Positions 36,007 to 46,100 of a stretch of 64,000 bases of DNA are shown in pieces. Below the pieces are notes generated by a model, which saw only the letters and a program-made list of their open reading frames with translations, was not told the DNA's origin and made no database searches. Both the position numbers and the translations under genes were made by a program. Origin of the DNA: Arthrobacter sp. NtRootA1 (GTDB taxonomy: Bacteria > Actinomycetota > Actinomycetes > Actinomycetales > Micrococcaceae); NCBI RefSeq assembly GCF_019976975.1, contig NZ_AP024630.1, positions 310,001 through 374,000 on the forward strand, in the 5' to 3' direction. Positions within the stretch are counted from its first letter, which is position 1, and the number at the start of each line of letters is the position of its first letter.

Positions 36007-36412
36007 GAAGCTGGTTGGTCTTGGCGCGGCCAACTCCGCTTTCTTCATGGGCGCGGCGGTGCGCGGCGATCTCGCCGTGATGACCAGCCGCCCACCCGGC
36101 CAATGACAAGACCGCCTCGTGAAGTGACCTGCCCAGATCGGTGAGCTCGTAGACCACCCGTGGCGGGACCTCAGGGAAGGCGGTCCGCGTCAGCAAGCCG
36201 TCCCTCTCCAACTCCTTCAAGGTCAGGGTAAGCATCCGCTGTGAGATGCCAGGGACGCTGGCCTGCAGGTCGGAGTAGCGCAGCGGCCCGGCACCCAGCG
36301 TACTGATCACCAGCACCGTCCACTTATCGCCGATGCGGTCGAGCACCTCACGAATGAAGGCACTGTCCTGAGGCCACGCCGTGCAAGGCCCCGCGAGCGT
36401 CCGCTCAGCCAC
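35993..36412 (-). CDS. HxlR-family (DUF24) transcriptional regulator
   Basis: This 139-residue regulator has the HxlR winged helix: IREVLDRIGDKWTVLVISTL, LRYSDLQASVPGISQRMLT, LKELERDGLLTR and VVYELTDLGRSL. A cysteine near the N-terminus (GPCTAW) could be a redox sensor as in YodB-type proteins. GTG 36412 was preferred because AGGGG lies nine bases before it; a TTG at 36421 is possible. It is divergent from the NAD(P)-binding protein, with an operator-like palindrome between them. Confidence 0.88.
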   Translation of the reverse strand: MAERTLAGPCTAWPQDSAFIREVLDRIGDKWTVLVISTLGAGPLRYSDLQASVPGISQRMLTLTLKELERDGLLTRTAFPEVPPRVVYELTDLGRSLHEAVLSLAGWAAGHHGEIAAHRRAHEESGVGRAKTNQLLRKH

Positions 36413-36444
36413 GATGACCAACCCCTATACCCAACGAAGAAACC

Positions 36445-36464
36445 GTTACCGCACTCACGGTAAC
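36445..36464. promoter_or_regulatory. HxlR-type operator in the divergent promoter
   Basis: GTTACCG-CACTCA-CGGTAAC is a perfect 7-bp inverted repeat, giving GTTAC-N10-GTAAC. This resembles the sites of DUF24/HxlR regulators. It lies between the HxlR gene and the NAD(P)-binding protein, 15 bases before the latter's ATG. Confidence 0.65.
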
Positions 36465-36479
36465 CATCGAAAGGAACCC

Positions 36480-37142
36480 ATGTCCAGACTGCTCGTGCTC
36501 GGCGGCAGCGGCCGCCTCGGCCAGCACATCCTCGAACAGGCCTCCCAACGGGGCGTCCGGGTCCGCGCACTCGTGCGCAATCCCGATGTCATACCCGCGC
36601 TCCCGGGCGTTGAGCTCGTCCCCGGGACGCCGGCAAACATCGACGACATTCGCGCCGCGGCCGAGGGAACCGACGCCGTCGTTGTCGCACTCAACAACGC
36701 GCGCGCCTCGGACAACCCTTGGGCCAAGCCCGTCAGCCCGCCGTCCTTCATGACTGACGCAGTCCGCGACACCCTCACCGTAATGGCAGACCACGGTCTG
36801 CGCCGGATCGTGATCACCTCCGCGCTCGGGGTGGGGGACTCATGGCGTGTGGTGAACCCGATCTTCAAGACCTTGGTGAACGTGTCCAGCATCAAGAACG
36901 GGTATGACGACCACAACGGCGTCGAACGGCTCGTCCGTGACTCCGACGTCGACTGGACCCTCGTCCGCGCCACCGCCCTGACCAACAAGCCCCCTGCGGG
37001 CCCACTCCACGCCGCAGAAGCCGGGCAGGACAAGCACGGCCCCACCGTCAGCCGATCCGAGGTGGCTCGCTTCCTCCTGGACACCGTCGAGAACAACGCC
37101 TGGATCCGCCGGGCCCCGCTGATCTGGAACAGCCGCCGCTAG
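36480..37142 (+). CDS. NAD(P)-binding protein (atypical SDR / NmrA-like)
   Basis: This 220-residue protein has the atypical SDR motif LVLGGSGRLGQHIL at the N-terminus and a Rossmann fold similar to NAD(P)H-dependent reductases. It lacks a clear YxxxK. AAAGGAACCC precedes the ATG at 36480. It is divergent from HxlR, the standard arrangement for a redox-regulated quinone or flavin reductase-type gene. Confidence 0.85.
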   Translation: MSRLLVLGGSGRLGQHILEQASQRGVRVRALVRNPDVIPALPGVELVPGTPANIDDIRAAAEGTDAVVVALNNARASDNPWAKPVSPPSFMTDAVRDTLTVMADHGLRRIVITSALGVGDSWRVVNPIFKTLVNVSSIKNGYDDHNGVERLVRDSDVDWTLVRATALTNKPPAGPLHAAEAGQDKHGPTVSRSEVARFLLDTVENNAWIRRAPLIWNSRR

Positions 37143-37180
37143 CGCCTGTCCGGGCCCTAACAACAAAGGACAGCAGTTAA

Positions 37181-37196
37181 GTCTGGCATTTCAGAC
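37181..37196. promoter_or_regulatory. Candidate hut operator A (IclR gene promoter)
   Basis: GTCTGGCATTTCAGAC has perfect 5-bp arms GTCTG/CAGAC. Its reverse complement, GTCTGAAATGCCAGAC, matches the hutG site at 14 of 16 bases. It lies 126 bases upstream of the IclR start. Confidence 0.65.
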
Positions 37197-37322
37197 ACGG
37201 CATGGAGCGAATGGGCTGGCGCCGGGCAGCGTAAGAGGGCACGCTTGAGTACGGGATACCGGACACATCGGGGGGAGAGGCTGGACGGTGTCCGCTTCAG
37301 CAGTCTTGAGCAGTGAGGAACC

Positions 37323-38129
37323 ATGACAACCACGCCACTGGCACCAGGCAAGGCCACGTCCAAGGTCCCTGCCGCCGAAAATACGCTGCGCATCCTGAAA
37401 CTGCTGGCCTCGCGGAGAGGGCCGATGGCGGCGTCGAACATTGCGACGGCGCTCGGCTTGCCCCGATCCAGCGTCTACCACCTGCTCGGCGTCATGGAGG
37501 CCAACGGCTTCGTCCTGCACCTGCACGAAGAGCAGCGCTATGGACTCGGCATCAGCGCCTTCGAACTCAGCTCGGCCTATTCGCGGCAGGAGCCCTTGTC
37601 GCGTCTCGGGCGGCCCATGCTTGCCTCGCTCGTGGACGTAATCGGCGAAAGCGCGCACCTGGCCGTGCTTCACGGCCGCGACGTCCTCTACATTGTGGAG
37701 GAACGCGCCAAGAACCGCCCAAGCCTGGTGACCGACGTCGGAGTCCGCCTGCCCAGCCACCTCACTGCGTCGGGCCGCGCGATCCTGGCCGCGCTGCCGA
37801 AGTCACAGGTTCGCGCCCTGTACCCGAATGCCGCCGCCTTCACATCGCGCCACGAAGTGGAGTTCCCGATCATGAAGTACTCCGCCTTGTCCTCCCATCT
37901 GGACCAGGTGCGGCAGCGCGGCTATGCCACGGAAAATGGCGAGATTACGCCTGGATTCGGCTCAATAGCCGCCGCTGTGACGGACCACGTGGGATGGCCG
38001 ACGGCGGCAGTCGCCGTCACGTTCCTGGAGGACAAAGTGCCGGCTGAGCAATGGCCGGTACTGGCTGCGCGCATCCGCAAGGCTGCCGACGAATTGTCGG
38101 TACGCATTCACGGACGCCCGGCTGGCTAG
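37323..38129 (+). CDS. IclR-family transcriptional regulator (probable hut regulator)
   Basis: This 268-residue regulator has an N-terminal winged helix (TLRILKLLASRRGPMAASNIA, GLPRSSVYHLLGVMEANGFV) and the IclR effector domain with HLTASGRAILAALP and YATENGEITPGFGSIAAAV. ATG 37323 begins MTTTPLAPGKATSKVPAAEN. It lies upstream of hutU-hutH and shares a 16-base palindrome with the hutU and hutG promoters, which makes it the likely histidine-utilisation regulator. Confidence 0.9.
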   Translation: MTTTPLAPGKATSKVPAAENTLRILKLLASRRGPMAASNIATALGLPRSSVYHLLGVMEANGFVLHLHEEQRYGLGISAFELSSAYSRQEPLSRLGRPMLASLVDVIGESAHLAVLHGRDVLYIVEERAKNRPSLVTDVGVRLPSHLTASGRAILAALPKSQVRALYPNAAAFTSRHEVEFPIMKYSALSSHLDQVRQRGYATENGEITPGFGSIAAAVTDHVGWPTAAVAVTFLEDKVPAEQWPVLAARIRKAADELSVRIHGRPAG

Positions 38130-38152
38130 GCCGTTGGCATAGTCATCTCGCC

Positions 38153-38626
38153 CTAGTCGCCACGCGGCTTGGGTTCGCCGGGCTTCAGGCTGCCCGGCTC
38201 CGTGGTTTCGCGCTCGACGAGTCTCCGGAAGGTCTCCAGCTCACCTCGGAAGCTGCCCCGGTACGATCCCGTGGAGAAAATCCGCCCGAAGACCGCTGAA
38301 ACGAATCCTCGGGTCATGAACTCCTGATGGATGCGCGTACCGCCTCCCTCGGCAGCAAACCTCACGTCTGATTCGCCCTTCAGGATCGCGTTGCCGAACC
38401 GTGTGCGGATGTGCCAAGGCCGCTCGACGGCGAGGATCTCTGTGGGGCTTGCCATCCGTCCGAACCACACCGTGTAGCGGCTGCCGGCCTGGTCTATCGA
38501 GCCAGTGCGATCGGTCACGCGGGTGACTCCGCCGATCCATTCCGGGAACCGGTCCGGATCGGTCCAGGTCGCGAAAACGCGCTCCGGCGGAGCCGCAACA
38601 AGGGTAGTTACTCGGAACGTTGCCAT
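38153..38626 (-). CDS. SRPBCC-family protein (polyketide cyclase/START fold)
   Basis: This 157-residue protein has the SRPBCC opening MATFRVTTLVAAPPERVFATWTD followed by FPEWIGGV and a typical beta-sheet cavity pattern. Ligand and role are unknown. ATG 38626 starts the first strand. It is divergent from hutU and converges on the IclR gene; nothing ties it to histidine metabolism beyond location. Confidence 0.82.
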   Translation of the reverse strand: MATFRVTTLVAAPPERVFATWTDPDRFPEWIGGVTRVTDRTGSIDQAGSRYTVWFGRMASPTEILAVERPWHIRTRFGNAILKGESDVRFAAEGGGTRIHQEFMTRGFVSAVFGRIFSTGSYRGSFRGELETFRRLVERETTEPGSLKPGEPKPRGD

Positions 38627-38719
38627 GGGTCCAGCATGCGCTCCTTCCCGCACGAATGCGAGGGAGTTTCCTGGCTTCACCACGACGCCCGAGCGGAGGA
38701 GCGACGAAGGGTGGCGTGC

Positions 38720-38735
38720 GTCTGTAATCCCGGAC
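38720..38735. promoter_or_regulatory. Candidate hut operator C (hutU promoter)
   Basis: GTCTGTAATCCCGGAC has the same GTCTG-N6-CGGAC architecture as the hutG site and matches it at 13 of 16 bases. It lies 99 bases upstream of the hutU ATG. Confidence 0.6.
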
Positions 38736-38834
38736 AGCACCAGCTGAAAAGCCGTTCCTGGGGCCTTGCAAAGGGGCTTTAGTAGAAGCAGAAGAACTTT
38801 CCACTACACACTTCCCAAAGACGAAGGAGTCATC

Positions 38835-40562
38835 ATGGCACCCGCTGATTTCACTACTGGTGCCCGTCCGGTTAAGGCCGCGCGGGGTACTGAGCTTACT
38901 GCCAAGTCGTGGCAGACCGAGGCGCCGTTGCGCATGTTGATGAACAACCTGGATCCCGAGGTTGCTGAGCGCCCGGATGACCTGGTGGTTTACGGCGGCA
39001 CCGGCCGTGCCGTGCGTTCCTGGGCTGCGTTTGATGCGATCACCCGCACCCTGGAGACCATGGAGAAGGACGAGACGCTGCTGGTGCAGTCGGGTAAGCC
39101 GGTGGGTGTGTTCCGCACCCACGAGTGGGCTCCGCGTGTGTTGTTGGCGAACTCGAACCTGGTGGGGGACTGGGCGACGTGGCCTGAGTTCCGCCGTCTC
39201 GAGGCCGAGGGCCTGATGATGTACGGGCAGATGACCGCGGGGTCCTGGATCTACATCGGCACGCAGGGCATCCTGCAGGGCACCTACGAAACGTTCGCCG
39301 CGGTCGGGAACAAGCTCGCTGCGGAGGGCAGGCATCCGGCACCGGCCGCGGAAGGCTCCACCGAGGGTCCGCTCGCCGGGACGCTGACCCTGACCGGTGG
39401 TTGTGGTGGGATGGGCGGTGCGCAGCCGCTGGCGGTGACGTTGAACGACGGCGCGTGCTTGATTGTGGACGTGGATGAAACCCGGTTGCGCCGGCGCGCC
39501 GGCAAACGCTACCTTGACGAGGTCGAAACCGACCTGGACACCGCGATCGCCAAGGTACTCAAGGCCAAGGCCGAGCGCCGTGGCTGGTCCGTCGGGTACG
39601 TGGGCAACGCCGCGGAGGTGTTCCCGGAACTGCTCCGCCGCCACAAGGCCGGGGAAGTCACGTTTGATGTGGTCACGGACCAGACCAGCGCGCATGATCC
39701 CCTAAGCTACCTGCCGGAGGGCATCACCGTGGCCGAGTGGCACACGGAGGCTGAGGCGGATCCGGAAGGGTTCACCAAGAAGGCCCAGGCGTCGATGGCC
39801 CGCCAGGTGCAGGCGATGGTGGAGTTCCAGGACGCCGGTGCTGAGGTGTTTGATTACGGCAACTCCATCCGTGATGAGGCACGCAAGGGCGGGTACGAGC
39901 GGGCGTTCGAGTTCCCCGGCTTTGTCCCGGCCTATATCCGTCCGCTGTTCTGCGAGGGCCTTGGCCCGTTCCGCTGGGTGGCCCTGTCCGGGGACCCCGA
40001 AGACATTGCCGTGACAGATGCGGCGATCAAGGAACTGTTCCCGGAAAACACGCACCTGCACAAGTGGCTCGACGCCGCCGCGGACCGGGTGGAGTTCGAG
40101 GGCCTGCCGGCACGTATTTGCTGGCTCGGGTACGGCGAACGCGCCAAGGCCGGCCTGCTGTTCAACCAGCTCGTCGCCGAGGGCAAGGTCAAGGCCCCGA
40201 TCGTGATCGGCCGTGACCACCTGGACTCCGGTTCCGTCGCCTCGCCCTACCGGGAGACCGAGTCCATGGCCGACGGGTCCGACGCGATTGCTGACTGGCC
40301 GCTGCTGAACGCCCTGATCAACACCTCCTCGGGCGCTACCTGGGTCTCGATCCACCACGGCGGCGGTGTCGGAATCGGCCGGTCCCTGCACGCCGGGCAG
40401 GTTTCCGTCGCCGACGGCACCGACCTCGCCGCGGAGAAACTCGAACGGCTCCTGACCAACGACCCCGGCATGGGCGTCATCCGCCACGTCGACGCCGGCT
40501 ACGACCGCGCCGTCGAAGTCGCCAACGAACGCGGCGTCCGCATCCCCATGAACGAGAAGTAG
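38835..40562 (+). CDS. hutU: Urocanate hydratase
   Basis: This 575-residue enzyme converts urocanate to imidazolone propionate, the second step of histidine degradation, with tightly bound NAD. Family blocks are visible: [78 protein letters not shown] and the C-terminal [23 protein letters not shown] precedes ATG 38835. hutH follows after nine bases. Confidence 0.96.
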   Translation: MAPADFTTGARPVKAARGTELTAKSWQTEAPLRMLMNNLDPEVAERPDDLVVYGGTGRAVRSWAAFDAITRTLETMEKDETLLVQSGKPVGVFRTHEWAPRVLLANSNLVGDWATWPEFRRLEAEGLMMYGQMTAGSWIYIGTQGILQGTYETFAAVGNKLAAEGRHPAPAAEGSTEGPLAGTLTLTGGCGGMGGAQPLAVTLNDGACLIVDVDETRLRRRAGKRYLDEVETDLDTAIAKVLKAKAERRGWSVGYVGNAAEVFPELLRRHKAGEVTFDVVTDQTSAHDPLSYLPEGITVAEWHTEAEADPEGFTKKAQASMARQVQAMVEFQDAGAEVFDYGNSIRDEARKGGYERAFEFPGFVPAYIRPLFCEGLGPFRWVALSGDPEDIAVTDAAIKELFPENTHLHKWLDAAADRVEFEGLPARICWLGYGERAKAGLLFNQLVAEGKVKAPIVIGRDHLDSGSVASPYRETESMADGSDAIADWPLLNALINTSSGATWVSIHHGGGVGIGRSLHAGQVSVADGTDLAAEKLERLLTNDPGMGVIRHVDAGYDRAVEVANERGVRIPMNEK

Positions 40563-40571
40563 GCAACACAA

Positions 40572-42164
40572 GTGACTCTTACAACCCACGAACCCCTCAC
40601 CGTTACCCTCGGCTCCAGTGGGGTGACCCCGGAAGACGTCGTCGCCGTCGCACGCCACGATGCCAAGGTGACCATCTCCCAGGACGCCCTGGACAACGTC
40701 GCCAAGGTCCGCGCACACATCGATAGCCTCGCCACAAGCGACGTCCCCGCCTACGGTATTTCCACGGGATTCGGCGCGTTGGCCAACCGCCACATCCCCA
40801 ACGACCTCCGTACGCAGCTGCAGAAGTCGCTGATCCGCAGCCACGCAGCGGGCATGGGTCCGGCGGTGGAACGCGAAGTGGTCCGCGGCATTATGTTCCT
40901 CCGCGCCAAGACCCTCGCCTCCGGCCGCACGGGTGTCCGTCCCGTGGTCCTGCAGACCATGGTGGATGTCCTCAATGCAGGCATTACCCCGCTGGTCCGC
41001 GAGTTCGGTTCCCTCGGCTGCTCCGGCGACCTCGCGCCGCTGTCCCACTGCGCCCTGGTGCTGATGGGCGAAGGCGAAGCAACCGGTCCCGACGGCGAAC
41101 TCTACGGTGTGCCCGGTAAGCAGACGGTCGCTGAGCTGCTCGCACAGCACGGCATCGAGCCGGTCACGCTGGCGGAAAAGGAGGGCCTCGCCCTCGTCAA
41201 CGGCACCGAAGGCATGCTCGGCATGCTGCTGATGGCCATCGCCGACATCCGTTTGTTGCTCGCGACGGCGGACGTCACCGCGGCGCTCAGCGTCGAGGCC
41301 CTGCTAGGCACCGACCAAGTGTTTCTGCCGGAGCTCCACGCTGCCCTGCGTCCGCACCCCGGGCAGGCTGCCAGCGCGGACAACATGCTGCGCGTGCTGT
41401 CCAACTCGCCCATCGTCGCTTCCCACCGGATCAACGACACCAAGGTCCAGGACGCCTACTCGCTGCGTTGCGCCCCTCAGGTTGCCGGCGCTGTCCGCGA
41501 CACGGTGGACCACGCTGCACTGGTCGCTTCCCGCGAACTGGCCGCCGCGATCGACAACCCCGTTGTCCTGCCGGACGGCCGCGTCACGTCCAACGGCAAC
41601 TTCCACGGTGCGCCCGTGGCTTACGTCCTGGACTTCCTTGCGATCGCCGTCGCGGACCTCAGCTCCATCGCCGAGCGCCGTACCGACCGCATGTTGGACC
41701 CCGCCCGCTCCCACGGTCTCCCGGCGTTCCTCGCAGGGGACCCCGGCGTCGACTCCGGCCTCATGATCGCCCAGTACACGCAGGCCGGCCTCGTTTCTGA
41801 CAACAAGCGCCTGGCCGTGCCGGCATCGGTGGACTCCATCCCGAGCTCCGCAATGCAGGAAGACCACGTGTCCATGGGTTGGCATGCTGCCCGGAAGCTT
41901 CGCAAGGCCGTGGAGAATCTCCGCCGTGTCCTGGCTGTGGAGCTGGTCACCAGCGCCCGCGCTATCGACATGCGCACGCAGATGTCCGACGGCGAACTGA
42001 CCCCGGGCCCGGCCGGTACAGCTGTGCTCGAGGTGCTTCGCGAAGTGGTCCAGGGACCGGGAACCGATCGGTTCCTGTCGCCCGAACTCGAAGCGGCTGA
42101 CCGCCTGGTAGGCTCCGGTGCGGTCCGTGCGGCTGCCGAATCCGCCGTCGGGATTTTGGCCTGA
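40572..42164 (+). CDS. hutH: Histidine ammonia-lyase
   Basis: This 530-residue enzyme deaminates histidine to urocanate. The MIO prosthetic group would form from Cys150-Ser151-Gly152 in GSLGCSGDLAPLSH; Cys replaces the Ala of proteobacterial enzymes, as known in other actinobacterial members. The active-site GFGALANRHI tyrosine/glycine region and the QEDHVSMGW block are present. The GTG start lies nine bases after hutU. This hutU-hutH pair is one transcription unit. Confidence 0.96.
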   Translation: MTLTTHEPLTVTLGSSGVTPEDVVAVARHDAKVTISQDALDNVAKVRAHIDSLATSDVPAYGISTGFGALANRHIPNDLRTQLQKSLIRSHAAGMGPAVEREVVRGIMFLRAKTLASGRTGVRPVVLQTMVDVLNAGITPLVREFGSLGCSGDLAPLSHCALVLMGEGEATGPDGELYGVPGKQTVAELLAQHGIEPVTLAEKEGLALVNGTEGMLGMLLMAIADIRLLLATADVTAALSVEALLGTDQVFLPELHAALRPHPGQAASADNMLRVLSNSPIVASHRINDTKVQDAYSLRCAPQVAGAVRDTVDHAALVASRELAAAIDNPVVLPDGRVTSNGNFHGAPVAYVLDFLAIAVADLSSIAERRTDRMLDPARSHGLPAFLAGDPGVDSGLMIAQYTQAGLVSDNKRLAVPASVDSIPSSAMQEDHVSMGWHAARKLRKAVENLRRVLAVELVTSARAIDMRTQMSDGELTPGPAGTAVLEVLREVVQGPGTDRFLSPELEAADRLVGSGAVRAAAESAVGILA

Positions 42165-42195
42165 CGTCGAATAAAACGCTCATTTGATGGGCATA

Positions 42196-42246
42196 TTTGT
42201 CACGCCCCGGTCTTTGTTCGCAACGCAGGGGCCGGGGCGCGGCAAA
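42196..42246 (+). terminator. Hairpin after hutH
   Basis: TTTGTCACGCCCCGG (42196-42210) pairs with CCGGGGCGCGGCAAA (42232-42246), with one mismatch and one wobble. It starts 32 bases after the hutH stop. No T-run follows, so termination may be inefficient or depend on Rho. Confidence 0.5.
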
Positions 42247-42275
42247 TGTAGTAGAACTTATGGTGTACGTCACGT

Positions 42276-42303
42276 CCACAACAACGGTGTTGTGGGCTTG
42301 ACG
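42276..42303 (+). promoter_or_regulatory. Promoter region of the small protein gene: hairpin plus -35 element
   Basis: CCACAACA-ACGG-TGTTGTGG forms a perfect 8-bp inverted repeat immediately before TTGACG (42298-42303), a good -35 hexamer. A -10-like TCAATA lies 16 bases on. The hairpin or palindrome could be a regulator site just upstream of RNA polymerase. Confidence 0.45.
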
Positions 42304-42361
42304 GTCAACCGTTCATAACTCAATACACAACAGCGAACATCCACAAAGGGGTAGAAGTTCA

Positions 42362-42610
42362 ATGAAGGCACGTGGAGCAGTCCTCTCCAGACGAAACGCA
42401 CACTCAGTTACGGTTTCGGACTGGAGGCAACTCAAGGTTGGCGAGCGCGTGGAGGTAGTCAAGTACGCCCACGTGATCGCCGCCGGGCTGATCGAGGAAG
42501 TCTCAGGCAGCGGAAATGTGGTGTGGCTTGAACACTCGGGGCCCGGCGTCACCGAGGAAGGCAAGGAACTGTTCATGAAGTCCGACGGCGTGACCCTCCG
42601 CCGCGCGTAA
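42362..42610 (+). CDS. Conserved-looking small hypothetical protein
   Basis: This 82-residue basic protein starts MKARGAVLSRRNAHSVTVSD and has a beta-rich pattern (VGERVEVVKYAHVIAAGLIEEV, GNVVWLEHSGPG). The composition and AAAGGGGTAGAAG upstream site support a real gene. I do not recognise the family. A diverged copy of the 66-bp hairpin repeat begins four bases after the stop. Confidence 0.75.
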   Translation: MKARGAVLSRRNAHSVTVSDWRQLKVGERVEVVKYAHVIAAGLIEEVSGSGNVVWLEHSGPGVTEEGKELFMKSDGVTLRRA

Positions 42611-42613
42611 CCC

Positions 42614-42683
42614 CACCCAACTGAGTCGCATTAGTGCGCGTTTAGACCACTCAAAACGCGCACAATTGCGACCTACTTGGGTG
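42614..42683. repeat. Hairpin repeat, diverged copy 2
   Basis: The left half (CACCCAACTGAGTCGCATTA) is nearly identical to copy 1 at 13315, and TGCGCGTTTAGA and AACGCGCA form the inner stem. The right arm (GCGACCTACTTGGGTG) carries two changes. It directly follows a stop codon, as copy 1 does. Confidence 0.8.
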
Positions 42684-42715
42684 AGCGCAGCCTTGGGTGA
42701 GTGCAGCTTAAACAG

Positions 42716-42779
42716 AACCGGGGCTCGTTCCCTTTCCGCGGGTAGTAGATGCGGAAGAGGAACGGGCCCCGGTTTTTTG
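42716..42779. terminator. Rho-independent terminator
   Basis: AACCGGGGC-TCGTTCC pairs with GGAACG-GGCCCCGGTT, followed by six T residues. It lies between the 42362 gene and the convergent small protein gene and can serve both directions partly; the T-run favours the plus strand. Confidence 0.8.
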
Positions 42780-42811
42780 TGCGCTGGCCTGGATGCTGCC
42801 AGCAGTGGCAA

Positions 42812-43033
42812 TCAGGCAGCGAGCACTTCGTGGGTCTGACCGAAGGGAACGGATTCGTCCAGGGCCACTGTGTAGGTGCCGGGCTCGTGCCGGGTCACCA
42901 GAATGCCGCAATTGGCATCTGCTGCTGCATTCTTGATCAAAGCATCCACGGCGCGCTCAAGTCCGTCGTGGATCTCGTCTGCCTTGGAAAAGGACAGGCG
43001 AATTTCGCGTTCTGCAGTCATTGCAGCGGTCAT
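42812..43033 (-). CDS. Small conserved hypothetical protein
   Basis: This 73-residue protein starts MTAAMTAEREIRLSFSKADE and contains a helix (LERAVDALIKNA) flanked by beta strands (CGILVTRHEPGTYTVALDES). AGGAGG eight bases before the ATG gives strong support for the start at 43033. The fold looks like a small alpha/beta domain; no function is assigned. Confidence 0.75.
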   Translation of the reverse strand: MTAAMTAEREIRLSFSKADEIHDGLERAVDALIKNAAADANCGILVTRHEPGTYTVALDESVPFGQTHEVLAA

Positions 43034-43136
43034 TTGGGTGCCTCCTATTACTTGCCGCATGCGAGGGCGACCCGTCAATCATAGGACGTTTGACGCTAAA
43101 TTTGTAAGATGACCGGCAGTATTGGTGACCGGCGAC

Positions 43137-46100
43137 TCATCTCCGCACCATGGCGCGAAGCAGTTTTACGGCCACAGAGAGCGCTGCAATGTCCATCGGA
43201 CCTGGCCTTATGGCCTCCTTGATGGTCTCTTGGACGCGGGCCAGTTGTTCGATGTTTCCACGTTCCCAGTCCATGATTCGCTCCACTGGATCGGACGTAG
43301 TGGCAGTCACGGCACCAGAGATCCGGGGGGTATGCCGCACTACCGCTTTGGTCATGTCCGCGAGCACAAGGTACATGTCATCACGCAAAGCCGCACGTGC
43401 CAGCGACTCCCAGTGGGTGTCCCTCGGGAGCATGGTGATGTGTTCCAACAGGGGGATGGCCGAGATCCGTTCGAAGACTGCGAAGTACACCTCAGCCACT
43501 GCCTCCACTGGCTCTTGAAGTTCTTCTGCGATAGCGGAAATGTCCAGCAGGCCGTAGCTGACCAAGAGTTCGGAGGCCCTTATGCCCAGATCGTGGGGTA
43601 GGCCCACCGAGTCCGTATGGGCTATTCGTTTCTGCGAGTGGGCAAGGTTGATTCCATGAAGGAAGCTCGTGAAGTTCGCCCGCATCAAGGACATAGGCTG
43701 CTCAAGCCGGGCCAAGGCATCGGCAATGGGCTTGTCGCGGAAATCGTGGGTCACGTACCAGCGGACTGACCGGTCCAGCAGTCGCCGCATGTCCAGGGCA
43801 ACGGCGGCCCCATGCTCACGGGGAGTGCTCGGCGGCAATTGGGCGATGGCGCCCGTGACGGCGTCAAAGTCCCAGATTTTCCGCATCACCACGAACCCGC
43901 GGGCAACTGCGGAGGCAGAAACCGTGGTTTCCTCCATCGCGCGGAAGGCGAAGGCTATGCCGCCCATGTTGATCATGTCGTTGGCCACCACCGTGGCTAC
44001 GATCTCCCTGCGCAGGGGATGCGTGGAGAGGTGTTCGCCGAACCGCTGTGAGACTTGCTTGGGGAAATAGGCTCGAAGGGTTTGAGAAAACCAGGGATCA
44101 TCGGCCAAACCGCCCTCTGTGAGTTCGCGGGCGAGTTCGATCTTGGCGTAGGCGGCCAACACGGCGAGTTCCGGAGTGGTCAGTCCCTTGCCGGTCAGGA
44201 CCCGCGCCTGAAGTTCGGCGTTGCTGGGAAGGCATTCGAGTTCCCTGTCCAGATCTGTGACTGACTCGAGCCAATCCATGGTCCGTTCAAAGCTGGGACT
44301 CCATTTCAGCGCCAATTGCTTGTCATTGAGGAGCAGGACGTTCTGGTCATCGTTGGTTTTGAGGACGAGCCGTCCAACCTCGTCTTGGAGTGAGTGCAGG
44401 AATCCGGTTCTTTCTGCCGTAGACATCCTGCCTGCGGAGATCATCCGGTCAAGGAAGATCTTGATATTCACTTCGTGGTCCGAACAATCCACGCCAGCTG
44501 AATTATCGATCGCGTCGGTATTGACCAGCACGCCTGCCAAAGCTGCTTCGATCCGGCCGCGCTGCGTTACTCCAAGATTGCCGCCCTCGGCGATGATGTG
44601 CGCGCGCAGATCCTCGGCATTGACCCGGATGGCGTCGTTTGATTTGTCTCCCACATCGGCATGGGACTCCGTGGATGCCTTGATATAGGTCCCGATTCCG
44701 CCGTTGTACAGGAGGTCCACCGGGGCAGTGAGAACTGCGCGGAGAAGCTCATGAGGGCTCATTGCCAGCTGGCCATTCGCATCGGTGCCTTCATCCAACC
44801 CCAAAGCGAGGCGGATTTGTTCCGTGAGCAGGATGGATTTTTCCGTCCGGGCAAAGACGCCGCCGCCCTCGCTCAGTTTGGTGCGGTCATAATCGGCCCA
44901 GGAGGAGCGCGGCAGTTTGAAGAGCCGTTCCCGCTCGGCGTAAGAGACCTCGGGGTCGGGCGTAGGGTCCAGGAAAATGTGCCGGTGATCGAAGGCGGCC
45001 ACGAGCTTGATGTGGTGGGAGAGGAGCATGCCGTTGCCAAAGACATCTCCGCTCATGTCTCCGATGCCAACTACCGTGAAATCCTCAGCACGGCAATCGA
45101 TCAGGAGTTCACTGAAGTGGTGCCGCACGGATTCCCAGGCACCCCGGGCCGTGATCCTCATCTGCTTGTGGTCATAACCTACTGAGCCCCCGGAAGCGAA
45201 GGCGTCGCCCAACCAGAAGCCGTACTCTCCGGCAACGGCATTGGCGATGTCCGAGAAGGTTGCCGTTCCCTTGTCGGCGGCCACAACGAGGTAGTAGTCG
45301 TCGGCATCGTGCCGCACCACCCGGGGCGGCGCGAGTACGCGGCCGCTGCTTCCGCCGTCGGGATCCGGTACCAGGTTGTCCGTGATATCCAGCAATCCGC
45401 GGATGAATGTCCGGTAGCTTTCCTGGCCTTCCGCGAGCCAGGCCGCACGGTCCTCTGCGGGGTCGGGGAGTCGTTTGGGGAAGAACCCGCCCTTTGCTCC
45501 AGTGGGAACAATCACGGCGTTCTTGACCGTCTGGGCTTTCACGAGCCCCAGGATTTCCGTCCGGAAGTCTTCCCTCCTGTCCGACCACCGAAGGCCACCG
45601 CGGGCTATCGGACCGAAACGCAGATGCACGCCCTCAACGCGCGGCGAATAGACCCAGATCTCGAATTTCGGGCGGGGTGCAGGGGCAGCCGGGATGCTGG
45701 CAGGGTTGAGTTTGAAGCTGATGAAGGGCTTGTTGAGATAGAAGTTCGTGCGCAGCGTGGCGTCTACCAGGCTTGCCAGGGAGCGCAGCAACCTGTCGGC
45801 GTCCAGGACAGGGACGGCGTCGATGGCTTCCATCAGGTTGGTCCGGGCTCTATGAACGGCCTGCGTCCTGTGGCTCAGTTCGCTGCTTCCCTCTTCGAAC
45901 AGATCGCCCCTGGCCAGGCTCTGCTCCTCGTGACCGGAATTGAGGAGTTCCGGATCAAACAAGTCCGGAGCGAAGCGGTCAGGATTGAATTTCGCTTCGA
46001 ACAATTCAAGCAGCGCATGGGTGGCCATGGCGTTTCCGCGGAGTGTGTCAGCGATGAAGCCATAGGAGTTGGTGCTCCCGAGTTGCCGCAGGTACTTGGC

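Noticed and set aside
38241..41150. Two long minus-strand frames over hutU and hutH
   Set aside because: Both are complementary to highly conserved hut enzymes with strong codon bias; the translated products are low-complexity.
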